Source of the DNA: Acinetobacter bouvetii
GTDB taxonomy: Bacteria > Pseudomonadota > Gammaproteobacteria > Pseudomonadales > Moraxellaceae
DNA: 62,869 nucleotides
Reading direction: 5' to 3'
Assembly (NCBI RefSeq): GCF_902753875.1
Contig: NZ_CADDTS010000013.1
Coordinates: forward strand, 1 to 62,869
Position numbers and translations under genes: made by a program. Of the stretch, positions 38,665-48,229 are shown one piece after another; the first letter of the stretch is position 1; each line of letters opens with the position of its first letter. A model generated the notes under the pieces. The model had not been told where the DNA came from. It worked only from the letters and a program-made list of their open reading frames with translations, and did no database searches.

Positions 38665-40302
38665 TTAACCTTGGTCATATCTCCAATGAAAAACCATTTT
38701 AGCTAGGGTTTTCATGTCCATCTTATTCTTCATTTTTTCAAATGCTTTAAAAGCATCTTTTTTAGCCTGATAAAGCTGTTTAATTTCTTCATCACTTTCT
38801 AAGTTAAATAAAGGTTTTAAACCGCCAAAATGATTCATAAATGTTCCCCATTTATAGGCTTGTTTAAAGCTTTTATAACCTTTGGGATTAGCTAGACTAA
38901 TTAAAAGATAATCTTCTAAAAAGCATTCTTGATGTTTGCCTGCTGAATAACGAATTGTTTTAAAGGCACTATCCATAAAATTTAATGCTTCTGCAATGTC
39001 ATTTTGCTTAAACAAAAGAACGCCTCGAATCCATTGTTCTAGCCAAGGATAAACGATGTAATTGTGGCAAGATTGATACTCTTTAAACCAATTCTCAAAA
39101 GACATTTGTTTATTTAGGACATCAAAATAACCATGATGATAGTTTTCTATATTTGCTAAAAACTGTTCAGGATTAGCTTGAGATTGCAAATATCGAAAGC
39201 CATCTTTTAATGTAATTAAGTTAAAGTTAGCAGGGAAATGATCATCAAAATCAGGTAAATCATTGGTATGCCCGACACGTTGTACATGCAAAGCTAATTC
39301 TGCACCAGCTTGTAAGCAGTTTTTTTGGAATGATTGAAATACTAAAAAATTAGTCATTTCTTCAATATTAACGTTATTTTCGATATTGTATGGGTCTGAA
39401 GCCATTATATTTCTTTGTTCATTCATTATAGCTTTCATTTCATCATTATAAAAAATATGAAAATCTTTATAGATTGCATCTAAATAAGATCTAAGTTTTT
39501 CAGACATTGTTTGTAAAAAACTTGTTCCATAATTTTCTTTAATTTGCTGAGAACAATAAGTACAAAAGCGTGCAATGAGTAAAAAGAATAAATAACCTTC
39601 TTGTCTTTCTTTTGGAATAGCATGTGATTTAAAGGCTCGATCAAATGTAGCTTTAAGCATTGCAAAAGCAGGCACAGTTTTATCTTTTAACCAATTATCA
39701 ACATTCCATAAGTCTTTTTCTTGTTGATCACTCTCAGAGGTAGTTAAAAGACCTTGTTCTAATGAGTGAAAGTTGTTTTGATCTAAGTTTTCAGACGTAT
39801 AAATCCATTGCATAATGTTGCTTAAAGGTGTTTGATTGTTCGTCTCTAAAAACCAATAAAAATCTTGTGGTGCATGAACATCTTTAAAAAAATCTGCGTA
39901 GGACTTTTTATATTTCAGAATTGAAATTGGAAGTCTTGGAAGAATAGTGGTTTGAATAATAAACTCAAAAGAATCTTTTTTATTTAAATAAGTATGATTT
40001 TCAAGGACAGCCCCTAGATAGCATTGAAATAAATCTTTTAGTGTATCTAAAATTGAGTGCTGCAAATGCCATGTTGGGAAGAGATCAGCGATTGCAGAAT
40101 GTAGGGCTTGCATGTGCAAATCAAAGTTTTCTAAAAAATTAGAACCTTCTTCTTTAGCAAAGCGTTGTAAACTTTTTTGCAAGCTTTTATTCTCAATTTT
40201 GAGATCTAAAATTTGTTCAGATTTGCTTGGAATTATTCCTAAAGCATCATAAATGAATTTGATTAAATCACCTTGTGATGGAAATTGAGCTAAAGCGTGC
40301 AT
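38665..40302 (-). CDS. Unrecognised 545-aa protein
   Basis: I do not recognise this protein. It has no signal peptide or membrane helix and is rich in Phe, Tyr, Leu and Lys with mostly helical character. The N-terminal 60 residues contain a likely coiled-coil helix (SEQILDLKIENKSLQKSLQR). AGGG sits upstream of ATG 40302, so the start is good. The gene is AT-rich relative to metG. A 48-aa gene lies upstream on the same strand with a terminator hairpin between, so they are separately controlled. It is flanked by a pseudogene and small ORFs, which suggests accessory DNA. Confidence 0.7.
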   Translation of the reverse strand: MHALAQFPSQGDLIKFIYDALGIIPSKSEQILDLKIENKSLQKSLQRFAKEEGSNFLENFDLHMQALHSAIADLFPTWHLQHSILDTLKDLFQCYLGAVLENHTYLNKKDSFEFIIQTTILPRLPISILKYKKSYADFFKDVHAPQDFYWFLETNNQTPLSNIMQWIYTSENLDQNNFHSLEQGLLTTSESDQQEKDLWNVDNWLKDKTVPAFAMLKATFDRAFKSHAIPKERQEGYLFFLLIARFCTYCSQQIKENYGTSFLQTMSEKLRSYLDAIYKDFHIFYNDEMKAIMNEQRNIMASDPYNIENNVNIEEMTNFLVFQSFQKNCLQAGAELALHVQRVGHTNDLPDFDDHFPANFNLITLKDGFRYLQSQANPEQFLANIENYHHGYFDVLNKQMSFENWFKEYQSCHNYIVYPWLEQWIRGVLLFKQNDIAEALNFMDSAFKTIRYSAGKHQECFLEDYLLISLANPKGYKSFKQAYKWGTFMNHFGGLKPLFNLESDEEIKQLYQAKKDAFKAFEKMKNKMDMKTLAKMVFHWRYDQG

Positions 40303-40332
40303 GATGTCCCTATAATGACTATATAAAAAACT

Positions 40333-40358
40333 AGAAGCATTCTGTCGAATGCTTCTTT
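40333..40358 (-). terminator. Terminator of the 48-aa gene
   Basis: Perfect 10-bp stem AGAAGCATTC/GAATGCTTCT (loop TGTC); read leftward it is followed by AGTTTTTTATA. It separates the 48-aa gene from the 545-aa gene. Confidence 0.8.
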
Positions 40359-40369
40359 GGAAGAATAAA

Positions 40370-40516
40370 TTACTTTTTACGGTTAGGATTTAATTGAGTA
40401 CCGCGATGACCTTGTGCTTTATCATAAGCGATGTTTGTACCATTGGTTCCTTTGTTGGCATTGACTTGATTAGATACATTGTTTGCCACTGATTTAGATT
40501 GGTTTGAGTTGCTCAT
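40370..40516 (-). CDS. 48-aa Asn-rich, likely disordered protein
   Basis: ATG 40516 with GGAG 7 bases upstream and TAA at 40370-40372. The product is very rich in Asn, Gln, Lys and Gly, with no hydrophobic core (NANKGTNGTNIAYDKAQGHR, ending QLNPNRKK). Similar short proteins ending in a Q-L/M-N-P-N motif occur, as far as I remember, in many Acinetobacter genomes, without known function. It is probably an unfolded or nucleic-acid-associated protein. It has its own terminator. Confidence 0.7.
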   Translation of the reverse strand: MSNSNQSKSVANNVSNQVNANKGTNGTNIAYDKAQGHRGTQLNPNRKK

Positions 40517-40609
40517 TTTGAATCTCCATGATGGTTTGTTTGAGTAAACGCATCATAAAGAATTCAAATTTTAATCTCGAAGAATTTTGGCGACAAAAAA
40601 ATTTAAATA

Positions 40610-40639
40610 TAAAAAAGCCCCTACAACGTAGAGGCTTTC
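40610..40639 (-). terminator. Terminator of metG
   Basis: AGCCTCTA/TAGGGGCT on the minus strand (one U-G pair), followed by TTTTTTA, 20 bases after the metG stop. Confidence 0.85.
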
Positions 40640-40658
40640 TATCATCTTAATCTAACAA

Positions 40659-42716
40659 TTAAGACACTTTATCACCCGGTTTAGCACCAGACTCAGGTGA
40701 AATCACCCAAACACCATCGCCATTGCCTGCAGCTAAAACCATACCGTTTGAAATACCAAAACGCATTTTACGTGGTGCAAGGTTAGCCACCATCACCACC
40801 AATTTGCCTTTTAAGTCTTCCGGTTGGTAGAACTCACGAATACCGCTAAATACATTACGTGGTTCAGTTTCACCAACGTTTAAAGTCAATTGAAGTAACT
40901 TGTCAGAACCTTCAACGTGTGCAGCTTCTAAAACTTCTGCAACACGAAGGTCAACTTTCATAAAATCTTCAATGCCAATGATCTCTGCTTCACCGACTTT
41001 AGGTTCAGCTTTCTTATCGCTCTTCTTCTCTTTTTTCTTTTCTGCTTTTGGTGCTTCAGCAGGCGCAGCTAAAGAATCTTTAGAAGCATCGACCATGGCA
41101 GCAACCGCTTTCGGGTCAACACGCTGCATTAAAGGTTGGAACAATGCAATTTCATGACCCACAAGAATCGTTTCACGAGAAGCAAAGTCGAAAGAAGCTA
41201 ATTGTAAGAAGTCTTGAACTTGTTGAGCCAATGTTGGAAGGACTGGAGCCAAGTAAACTGCCAATTGACGGAACAGGTTAATCCCGACAGAACATACGTC
41301 GTGAACTTGTTGCTCTTCGCCTTCAATTTTAGCTAAAGCCCAAGGCTTTTTCTCATCAATGTATTGGTTAGCTTTATCAGCCAATGCCATGATTTCACGA
41401 ATCGCAGCAGAGAATTCACGCGCTTCGTATTGAGCAGCAATTGATGTACCGGCATCAATAAAGCTTTGAACCAGTTCAGGCTCTGCACAAGTCGCAGACA
41501 ATTTATTATCAAATTTGGTATTGATGAATTTGGCACAACGGCTAGCAATGTTCACCACTTTACCGACTAAGTCTGAATTCACTTTTTGCACAAAGTCATC
41601 CAGATTCAAATCAGAATCTTCAACTTTGTCAGAAAGTTTAGACGCGAAGTAGTAACGCAGGTATTCAGGGTTTAAGTGCTCTAAATACGTTTCTGCTTTA
41701 ATGAAAGTCCCACGAGATTTCGACATCTTCTGACCATTCACAGTCAAGAAACCGTTGACGAATAAACCTGTTGGGGTACGGTAGTTTGCACCTTCAAGCA
41801 TCGCAGGCCAGAACAGCGCATGGAAATACACGATGTCTTTCCCAATGAAGTGATACACCTCATTTTTTGAATCTTTTTTCCAGTAATCTTCAAAGCAGAG
41901 TTCTGGACGTTTGGTTTTAATGTAGTTTTCAAAACTCGACATATAACCAATCGGTGCATCTACCCAAACGTAGAAATATTTGTTTGGCGCATCTGGAATT
42001 TCAAAACCGAAATAAGGCGCATCACGCGAGATGTCCCAATCGGCTAAACCGGCTTCAAACCATTCATCTAACTTGTTGGCAATCGACACAGGCAAACGAC
42101 CTTCATCACGGGTCCATTTTTGCAGGTATTGACCAAAGTTCGGCAGTTTGAAGAAGTAATGATCTGAAGATTTCTCTACAGGTGCAGCACCGCTTAAAGT
42201 TGATTTTGGATTCAGCAGTTCTGTTGCGTTATAAGTTGTACCGCAAACTTCACATGAGTCGCCGTATTGATCTTCCGCCTTACATTTTGGGCAAGTACCT
42301 TTAATGAAACGGTCAGACAGGAACATGCCTTTTTCAGGATCAAACAATTGCGTTACAGGGCGAACGGCAATATTGCCAGCTTCACGGTTCTTGATATAAA
42401 TCTCTTGAGAACGCGCTTTGTTGGCATCGCTGTTGGTTGAATCATAGTGATCGAAATGTACACCAAAACCGTCAAAATCACGCATATGTTCTTTTTGAAC
42501 ATTGGCAATTTGCGCTTCTGGTGAAATGCCATTGGCTTCGGCACGCAGCATGATCGCTGTACCGTGAGCATCATCCGCACATACATAAGTCACATCATGA
42601 CCCATTGCACGCATGGCACGAACCCAAATATCTGCTTGGATATAACCGAGTAAGTGACCCATATGGATGGGACCATTGGCGTATGGAAGGGCGTTAGTGA
42701 CTAAGATATTACGCAC
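40659..42716 (-). CDS. metG: Methionine--tRNA ligase
   Basis: A 685-aa class I synthetase. It has the HIGH-type motif PIHMGHLLG (residues 16-24), the zinc knuckle [18 protein letters not shown] near 145-162, the KMSKS loop [11 protein letters not shown] near 330, and an anticodon-binding helical domain. A lysine-rich linker ([17 protein letters not shown]) leads to the C-terminal EMAP-II-like tRNA-binding and dimerisation domain ([20 protein letters not shown]). E. coli MetG is 677 aa. Single gene with its own terminator. Confidence 0.97.
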   Translation of the reverse strand: MRNILVTNALPYANGPIHMGHLLGYIQADIWVRAMRAMGHDVTYVCADDAHGTAIMLRAEANGISPEAQIANVQKEHMRDFDGFGVHFDHYDSTNSDANKARSQEIYIKNREAGNIAVRPVTQLFDPEKGMFLSDRFIKGTCPKCKAEDQYGDSCEVCGTTYNATELLNPKSTLSGAAPVEKSSDHYFFKLPNFGQYLQKWTRDEGRLPVSIANKLDEWFEAGLADWDISRDAPYFGFEIPDAPNKYFYVWVDAPIGYMSSFENYIKTKRPELCFEDYWKKDSKNEVYHFIGKDIVYFHALFWPAMLEGANYRTPTGLFVNGFLTVNGQKMSKSRGTFIKAETYLEHLNPEYLRYYFASKLSDKVEDSDLNLDDFVQKVNSDLVGKVVNIASRCAKFINTKFDNKLSATCAEPELVQSFIDAGTSIAAQYEAREFSAAIREIMALADKANQYIDEKKPWALAKIEGEEQQVHDVCSVGINLFRQLAVYLAPVLPTLAQQVQDFLQLASFDFASRETILVGHEIALFQPLMQRVDPKAVAAMVDASKDSLAAPAEAPKAEKKKEKKSDKKAEPKVGEAEIIGIEDFMKVDLRVAEVLEAAHVEGSDKLLQLTLNVGETEPRNVFSGIREFYQPEDLKGKLVVMVANLAPRKMRFGISNGMVLAAGNGDGVWVISPESGAKPGDKVS

Positions 42717-42915
42717 GGATATAACTCTCTCATTCGTATTTTATGCAAGGTGATAGATTTTACATGACTTGCATGGCAGATGCACAAGGGATTCAGTGAA
42801 AAGTTTTCAAAACGCTGCAAAGAGCATCTTGAATATTCACAGTAACTGTCCATACACTCAAAATAGCTGAAGAAAAAAATGCCTACATTCAAATAACAAA
42901 AATGCAGGAGGCAGC

Positions 42916-43563
42916 ATGTCAGCAGTAGCGAAAACATCATTCAAACAGTTTTGGACATTATTGCGAAATACGGTTCTGATTGTGCTGATTACAGCCATGT
43001 TTCTATGCCTGCCTGTAGCGATGTTAATAGTCGGGGTGCTTACTCAGGCACAGTTTGAGCAACAGTCTGAATTTCGTCGCAAGCTGGATTATGCCTATCA
43101 GTGGGATCATCGGCAGTTTCCAGTACTTTCAAAACCGGTACTAATTTTTTCCCGAAATCATTCTGTCTGGGGAGGCAGTGTAGTTCTAGTTTATGCGCTA
43201 GACAGCAAAATGAAACAGTATTTTGATCATAAGATTCAAAACTTGAGTTTGGAAAATACCATCGATGTCGAGTGTGTCAAGCCAACCATCAAAACGCGTT
43301 GGCGTGGTTGGCGTCTGAGCCTACATTATGTGCAACCCAATCCGGAATTTTTGAGCCATCATGATTATGCCAATCATGATTCATTTTTGGTGCACGGTTC
43401 TACGAAGTATTTGCCCCGAGTAGAAAGAGCATGTTTTGAGGTGTTTAAACGCTTTCCAGGCATACCAGCGCCTAGTAAATACAAAAAATTTGAACATGGC
43501 TATTGGGCTGTGAATGAACAGGAAGGGCTGCTGTTTAGTGTTTATTTTACCGATGATCGCTAG
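42916..43563 (+). CDS. Membrane-anchored protein of unknown function, paralogue 1
   Basis: A 215-aa protein with one N-terminal membrane helix (TVLIVLITAMFLCLPVAMLI, residues 19-38) and an extracytoplasmic domain. I do not recognise the family. It shares blocks with the next gene: WDHRQFPVL against YDHQVFPSL, VECVKPTIKTRWRGW against IECIKPTIKKRWKSL, LHYVQP against IHYVQP, HDSFLVHGS against HDSFIVYGS, and YWAVNEQEGLLFSVY against YWAISEKEKLLFSVY. GCAGGAGGCAGC precedes the ATG. The two genes clearly arose by tandem duplication. Confidence 0.75.
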   Translation: MSAVAKTSFKQFWTLLRNTVLIVLITAMFLCLPVAMLIVGVLTQAQFEQQSEFRRKLDYAYQWDHRQFPVLSKPVLIFSRNHSVWGGSVVLVYALDSKMKQYFDHKIQNLSLENTIDVECVKPTIKTRWRGWRLSLHYVQPNPEFLSHHDYANHDSFLVHGSTKYLPRVERACFEVFKRFPGIPAPSKYKKFEHGYWAVNEQEGLLFSVYFTDDR

Positions 43564-43724
43564 TGCTACATTTATATGAGCTCTACTTAAAATACAATTT
43601 GATCTTTAAATGCTTCAAGATTTTTGAAAAATCAGTTTGGACGAATATATCTTGATTAGCTTTGTTGTTTTTTAATCATAAATTTCAGTAAGATGATGGA
43701 AAATAAAAATCAATAGGAAAAAAA

Positions 43725-44357
43725 GTGTCAAAAACACACTTGGATAAGATTGCTGATATTTCCAATCAAATTTTAAATGGGATTTTAAAGCTGCTTGGTT
43801 ACACTTTGGTACTCGTATTGGTTGTCCTCCTTATCCTATATATTTCACTCATGATTTGGATTGGTCAGATACGTGATGAACAAAATGCCAAAAGATTGAT
43901 GATGAGTCAAACGTATGATCATCAGGTTTTCCCATCTTTAACTGAACATATATTCTTTTACAAACGTATGCATGTTGGAGACTCTGGTAGTTGGGTCATG
44001 GTCTATCCTTTGGATGAATCTACAAAAAAGGAGTTTTTAGAAAGAGTTAGATTGTCAGGGAAACAAGTAAACAAAGGAGGAATAGAATGTATTAAGCCGA
44101 CCATTAAAAAGCGTTGGAAAAGCCTTCACTCAAATATCCATTATGTACAGCCAGATGAATGGTCAAAAGATCATAATGATCATGAAGTGCATGATTCTTT
44201 TATTGTTTATGGTTCTGAAAAACCTATCAAGAGGGTAGAACAAGCTTGTATGGAGCGGAGCTTTATCAGCTTAAATGATGTAAAGCAAAGGTTACATCCT
44301 TATTGGGCAATTTCAGAAAAGGAAAAGCTACTGTTTAGCGTGTACGAAATTGATTGA
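43725..44357 (+). CDS. Membrane-anchored protein of unknown function, paralogue 2
   Basis: A 210-aa relative of the preceding gene, starting with GTG after AATAGGAAAAAAA. The N-terminal helix is TLVLVLVVLLILYISLMIWI (about residues 27-46). The C-terminal domain repeats the shared Cys-Lys-Pro-Thr-Ile-Lys, H-Y-V-Q-P and L-L-F-S-V-Y blocks. Base composition is more AT-rich than in paralogue 1, and identity is low outside the shared blocks, so the duplication is old or one copy came in separately. A terminator hairpin lies about 190 bases further on. Confidence 0.75.
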   Translation: MSKTHLDKIADISNQILNGILKLLGYTLVLVLVVLLILYISLMIWIGQIRDEQNAKRLMMSQTYDHQVFPSLTEHIFFYKRMHVGDSGSWVMVYPLDESTKKEFLERVRLSGKQVNKGGIECIKPTIKKRWKSLHSNIHYVQPDEWSKDHNDHEVHDSFIVYGSEKPIKRVEQACMERSFISLNDVKQRLHPYWAISEKEKLLFSVYEID

Positions 44358-44545
44358 ACTTAATACAGATATTGATTGAATGAACTGTATGATCCTTGTG
44401 ATCGTGCAGCCATGTTAAGAGTTGGGTGACAAAACTATATATGAAGATGATTTTGAAAATGACCATTCATGGGACAGTATTCCCTAAACAAGCAGCGCAA
44501 CTGCAGCTCGGTCATTATATTTGAAAGAGGGTAGATCAGATTTTT

Positions 44546-44592
44546 TTCAAACTTGAGCATTTGGGGAAGTCGCGCTCAAGTTTGAAGTTTTT
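44546..44592 (+). terminator. Terminator after the paralogue pair
   Basis: TTCAAACTTGAGC (44546-44558) pairs perfectly with 44574-44586 (13 bp, 15-base loop), followed by GTTTTTTAAA. Confidence 0.75.
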
Positions 44593-44632
44593 TAAATTAT
44601 TTATCTTTATCACTAGAAAAATCTAATGAAAT

Positions 44633-44827
44633 TTATAGTTGACGCCAGACTTTGTTTTCATCGTTTAAAGAAACAGTGAAATTGAATTTTGAATCATCTG
44701 ATACCAGTAGGCCGGTAGGTGTATGCATTACGACTTTTAAAATCGTGCCTTGTTCAAAAACCAGAGGGTTGCAATTTTCTTTTTCTAGAATAATTGGTTT
44801 TAATAATTCGATGACAACGTTTTCCAT
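44633..44827 (-). CDS. 64-aa hypothetical protein
   Basis: A small soluble protein read on the minus strand with GGGGA 8 bases before ATG. The sequence alternates charged and beta-prone stretches (IELLKPIILEKENCNPLVFE; LLVSDDSKFNFTVSLNDEN), which suggests a compact beta fold. I do not recognise a family. It sits alone in accessory-like DNA between the paralogue pair and sbmA. Confidence 0.6.
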   Translation of the reverse strand: MENVVIELLKPIILEKENCNPLVFEQGTILKVVMHTPTGLLVSDDSKFNFTVSLNDENKVWRQL

Positions 44828-45461
44828 TTGGTATTCCCCGAATGTTTTAAATATATTTAAATCATAACATGTTTTGATAGCTATTTAACCAATTTTAGCA
44901 GTTTTGCGAATTAAATCAAAAACAAACGGACGAAATTGTGAGTGCAGTTGGTGTGTCGAAGACAAAAAAGAGTAATGCTTAAAATTTATAGTTTAAATTT
45001 CTCTAAATTCATTTCCTTAAGAGTGATGAAGGGGGAATTCAATTTTTAATACTGTTTTAATTTAGTCAAGTTAGCCTGAACTTAGATCATGCTTTGACAC
45101 ATTGGAGCAATGCTATCTAGCAGTGAAATGGAAATCAAAAAAATCTATCGATTCTATGATGTTTCAGAGGTGTGAATGTAACTGTTCACACGATATTAGT
45201 CCTAATTATATGTGCTGTTTCACGCGACTGGGGTAATAAAAGCATCTTCAATAGAGGATATTTAAATTACATTATGTTTATTGAAATGATGCCGAAGTAA
45301 AGCAATTTCACTTGAAAAAACATTTCACAAACAGTGAAGAAGTTGCTACAAAGGTGCAAAGACTAGAATAATGGCCGACTCATCCATTTAACTCATTTTT
45401 GCTGGGTTTTGTGCTGATCGCTTAGCTTGTACACTAAAAAATAAAGGAATATCCAAAGGTA
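44828..45461. other. Long intergenic region before sbmA
   Basis: This 634-base gap has no intact gene. A 27-codon open stretch without a start codon (about 44894-44980, reading ELNQKQTDEIVSAVGVSKTK) looks like a worn coding remnant. A dyad GTGTGAA-N8-TTCACAC lies at 45170-45191. The right end must carry the sbmA promoter. Confidence 0.45.
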
Positions 45462-46658
45462 ATGTTTAAATCTTTTTTTCCGAATCCGAAGTGGTTCTTT
45501 TTGTCGTTGGTACTTTGGTTTGTTATCAATATTGCCTTGTGGTATTCCGGTGGTAGTGGCTGGGGAACAATTTTAGGTTTTGCACCGGGTTATACTACAG
45601 CCGAATTACCCATTGGGGTAAGCCGCTTCTGGACGCCTTCCTTTTTATGGTTTTATCTGTGGTTTTTTGTTTCTACCGTTATTTTTTCCCTGTTCTGGAA
45701 ATTTAAATCGAACAATCCCTGGCAAGGTTGGTCGGTTTGGGGCTCAGCTTTTATTCTGTTCAATATCTGGTTTTCAGTACAAGTGAATGTAGTGGTCAAT
45801 GCCTGGTATAGTCCATTTTATGACCTGATTCAGAAAATGCTCAATAATGGTGGGGGAGATGTTAATTTACTCTACAGCCAAACCATGACTTTCCTTTATG
45901 TAGCTATGGTCTACGTCACTATTGCAGTGTTTAACCTGTTTTTTGTCAGTCATTATATTTTCCGTTGGCGTACAGCGATGAATGACTATTACACCGCGCA
46001 TTGGGAACAGTTACGTCATATTGAAGGGGCTTCGCAGCGTATTCAGGAAGATACCATGCGTTTTGCCAAAACCACAGAAGGTTTGGGGGTCAGTTTTATT
46101 CAGGCCCTGATGACCTTAATGGCATTTCTACCGGTGCTTTTGCAGTTGTCTTCACATGTAAAGGCTTTACCTATCATTGGAGAAATTCCCTATGCACTGG
46201 TCTGGGCTGCCATTAGCTGGGCAGTGTTGGGTACAGTGGTATTGATGCTGGTTGGTTATAAACTACCGGGACTGGAATTTAACAACCAAAAGGTTGAAGC
46301 GGCATATCGTAAGGAATTGGTCTATGGTGAGGATTATGCTGACCGTGCAGATCCGCTGACTTTAAAAGAATTGTTCGGTCGGGTACGTTTTAATTATTTC
46401 CGTCTGTATTTCCACTATGCCTATTTCAATATGGTGCGTATTTGGTATCTGCAACTGGACAATCTGTACGGTTTATTTGTGTTGTTCCCAAGTATTGCTG
46501 CAGGAGCCATTACGCTGGGGCTGATGACTCAGATTGCCAATGTATTTGGTAATGTGCGTGAGTCTTTCCAGTATTTAATTGGATCTTGGCCGACGATTAT
46601 TGAATTGCTTTCGATCTATAAGCGTTTAAGAGCATTTGAATCCACTTTGGACGACTAA
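45462..46658 (+). CDS. sbmA: Peptide antibiotic/peptide transporter SbmA (BacA family)
   Basis: A 398-aa inner-membrane protein of the SbmA/BacA family, which imports proline-rich and other antimicrobial peptides, microcins and modified oligopeptides, driven by the proton gradient. Signature stretches are [55 protein letters not shown] (near residue 170), [15 protein letters not shown] and the C-terminal [19 protein letters not shown]. coli SbmA is 406 aa. Monocistronic with a strong terminator. Confidence 0.95.
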   Translation: MFKSFFPNPKWFFLSLVLWFVINIALWYSGGSGWGTILGFAPGYTTAELPIGVSRFWTPSFLWFYLWFFVSTVIFSLFWKFKSNNPWQGWSVWGSAFILFNIWFSVQVNVVVNAWYSPFYDLIQKMLNNGGGDVNLLYSQTMTFLYVAMVYVTIAVFNLFFVSHYIFRWRTAMNDYYTAHWEQLRHIEGASQRIQEDTMRFAKTTEGLGVSFIQALMTLMAFLPVLLQLSSHVKALPIIGEIPYALVWAAISWAVLGTVVLMLVGYKLPGLEFNNQKVEAAYRKELVYGEDYADRADPLTLKELFGRVRFNYFRLYFHYAYFNMVRIWYLQLDNLYGLFVLFPSIAAGAITLGLMTQIANVFGNVRESFQYLIGSWPTIIELLSIYKRLRAFESTLDD

Positions 46659-46670
46659 GCTCTACTGAAT

Positions 46671-46699
46671 TTAAAGCCCGCTTGATGCGGGCTTTTTAA
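46671..46699 (+). terminator. Terminator of sbmA
   Basis: AAAGCCCGC/GCGGGCTTT stem (46673-46695, loop TTGAT) followed by TTAATTTTT. Confidence 0.92.
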
Positions 46700-46840
46700 T
46701 TTTTCGCTGTATTCAATTGGTTCGAGTTCCATTAATTCATCTTTAAAATAGAGAATGAATAAAAGCATTTTGAAATGATTCAGCAACATTGCTATCAGTA
46801 TTACGATGTATATTGTTAAAAAAGGGAGGGATATGAAAAG

Positions 46841-47908
46841 ATGAAAAATTTCTACAGTTTGATGTCTCTGATGTGTTTAAGCATTGTAAGTCCCTTGACT
46901 GTGGCCAAAGATATTCAGGGTAAGGCATTTACCTACCAGGATTGGGAAGTTCATTGTAGTAATACCGGAACCTGTCGGTCAGCAGGTTATCAGAAAGATA
47001 GCGACCTTGTACCGGCATCAATTTTACTGACACGCCGGGCTGGAGCAAAACAGCCGGTTCAGGCAGAGTTTGCATTAGCAAATGAAGATCAGGCGGTGGG
47101 GAGTAAAAAACTTAAAAATATTCATTTTTATCTGAATAGCAAGGATTATGGTGCCGTCAATCTGGATGCTACGGCCAAGCCTTTAACTGGAACACTGACA
47201 ACTTCACAACTAAATGCGTTATTACAGTACACCAAGAAAAATGTAAAAATTGTATTTAAAAATAGCGCTTATTCATGGCCGGTTTCTGATTTGGGGATGA
47301 CTGCCACCTTACTGAAAATGGATGAATTTCAACAACGGATTGGTACAGTCGGGGCGCTCGTCAAAAAGGGAACAAAAAACGAATCCAGTGTTTTAGCTGC
47401 CGAGCCAAAACTTATAGTCAAAAAAGTAAAAACCGCTGATAAACCCTATTTAACACTTCAACCGAATAGCACTCAATTTCAGGCATTGCATAGTGTTTTA
47501 ATGGCAGCACAGCCAGAACTGCAAGATGCCCATGTGTTTTGTGAAGGTATTTATGAAGATGAAAATGCCAAACCTCAGGCCATAGAACTGTATAAACTGA
47601 CCAATAACAAAGTATTGGCAACCACGCTTTGCTGGCGCGGTGCCTATAATGAAGGCTATGGTGCCTGGGTGCTGGATCAATCCTTAAAAGGTAAAGCTAC
47701 CTTTGTCACTGAATTTGCTTCAGGTTTTGCATCAGGTGAAATTGGCAGCGCGCAAAAGGGACGCGGCATAGGAGATTGCTGGGCCAGCAGTGAATGGACT
47801 TGGGATGGTAAAGCTTTTGTTAAAACTCTCGATCGCTGGTCGGGCATGTGCAAAGGTTTTCCTGGCGGAGTTTGGGATTTGTATCTGATAGAAGCTGTAG
47901 TGAAATAA
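46841..47908 (+). CDS. Exported DUF1176-domain protein
   Basis: A 355-aa protein with a signal peptide (residues 1-22, ending SPLTVAKD). I recognise the layout of DUF1176 (PF06674): the FTYQDWEVHCSNTGTCRSAGY start, central TATLLKMDEFQQRIGTVGAL, and the C-terminal GIGDCWASSEWTWDGKAF and CKGFPGGVWDLY. Cysteine pairs indicate disulfides in the periplasm. The biochemical role is unknown. A hairpin terminator follows, so it is a single-gene unit. Confidence 0.82.
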   Translation: MKNFYSLMSLMCLSIVSPLTVAKDIQGKAFTYQDWEVHCSNTGTCRSAGYQKDSDLVPASILLTRRAGAKQPVQAEFALANEDQAVGSKKLKNIHFYLNSKDYGAVNLDATAKPLTGTLTTSQLNALLQYTKKNVKIVFKNSAYSWPVSDLGMTATLLKMDEFQQRIGTVGALVKKGTKNESSVLAAEPKLIVKKVKTADKPYLTLQPNSTQFQALHSVLMAAQPELQDAHVFCEGIYEDENAKPQAIELYKLTNNKVLATTLCWRGAYNEGYGAWVLDQSLKGKATFVTEFASGFASGEIGSAQKGRGIGDCWASSEWTWDGKAFVKTLDRWSGMCKGFPGGVWDLYLIEAVVK

Positions 47909-47933
47909 GCCGTTAAAAAGTGATAATGATGAA

Positions 47934-47965
47934 GCATCTATTTTATTTAAATAGATGCATTTTTC
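47934..47965 (+). terminator. Terminator of the DUF1176 gene
   Basis: GCATCTATTT/AAATAGATGC stem (47934-47958, loop TATTT) followed by ATTTTTC. The remaining gap to 48230 is AT-rich without an ORF. Confidence 0.85.
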
Positions 47966-48229
47966 GTCGGTTAATTATGGAAAATGTCGAATGGACTGCG
48001 TCATAACGCAACCTCAGCCAATGACCACTTTTTTATTAGCATAAATTAACTGTTATCCAGTTCTGGTTTTAAGCTCAAAATGTTTAAAAAATTGGCAATA
48101 TTGGCGCATTTTTGAATAAGAAATTCAACAGCGGTGAAGTTAAATTAATAATAAAATCAAAGTACTGTGTTTGAGATTTTACTGATTTTCATATATTTTC
48201 ACTAGTAAAGCAGCATTGAGCATGAATAC

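Noticed and set aside
44440..44523. 27-codon ORF after the paralogue pair
   Set aside because: No ribosome site and an overlapping frame is equally protein-like; too short to support.
45170..45191. CRP/Vfr-like site TGTGA...TCACA upstream of sbmA
   Set aside because: The half-sites are separated by 10 bases instead of 6, so it does not fit a CRP-family site; kept only as an unassigned dyad.
46716..46730. GGTTCGAGTTCC, similar to a tRNA T-arm
   Set aside because: No acceptor, D or anticodon arms can be folded around it, so it is not a tRNA gene or a credible tRNA fragment.
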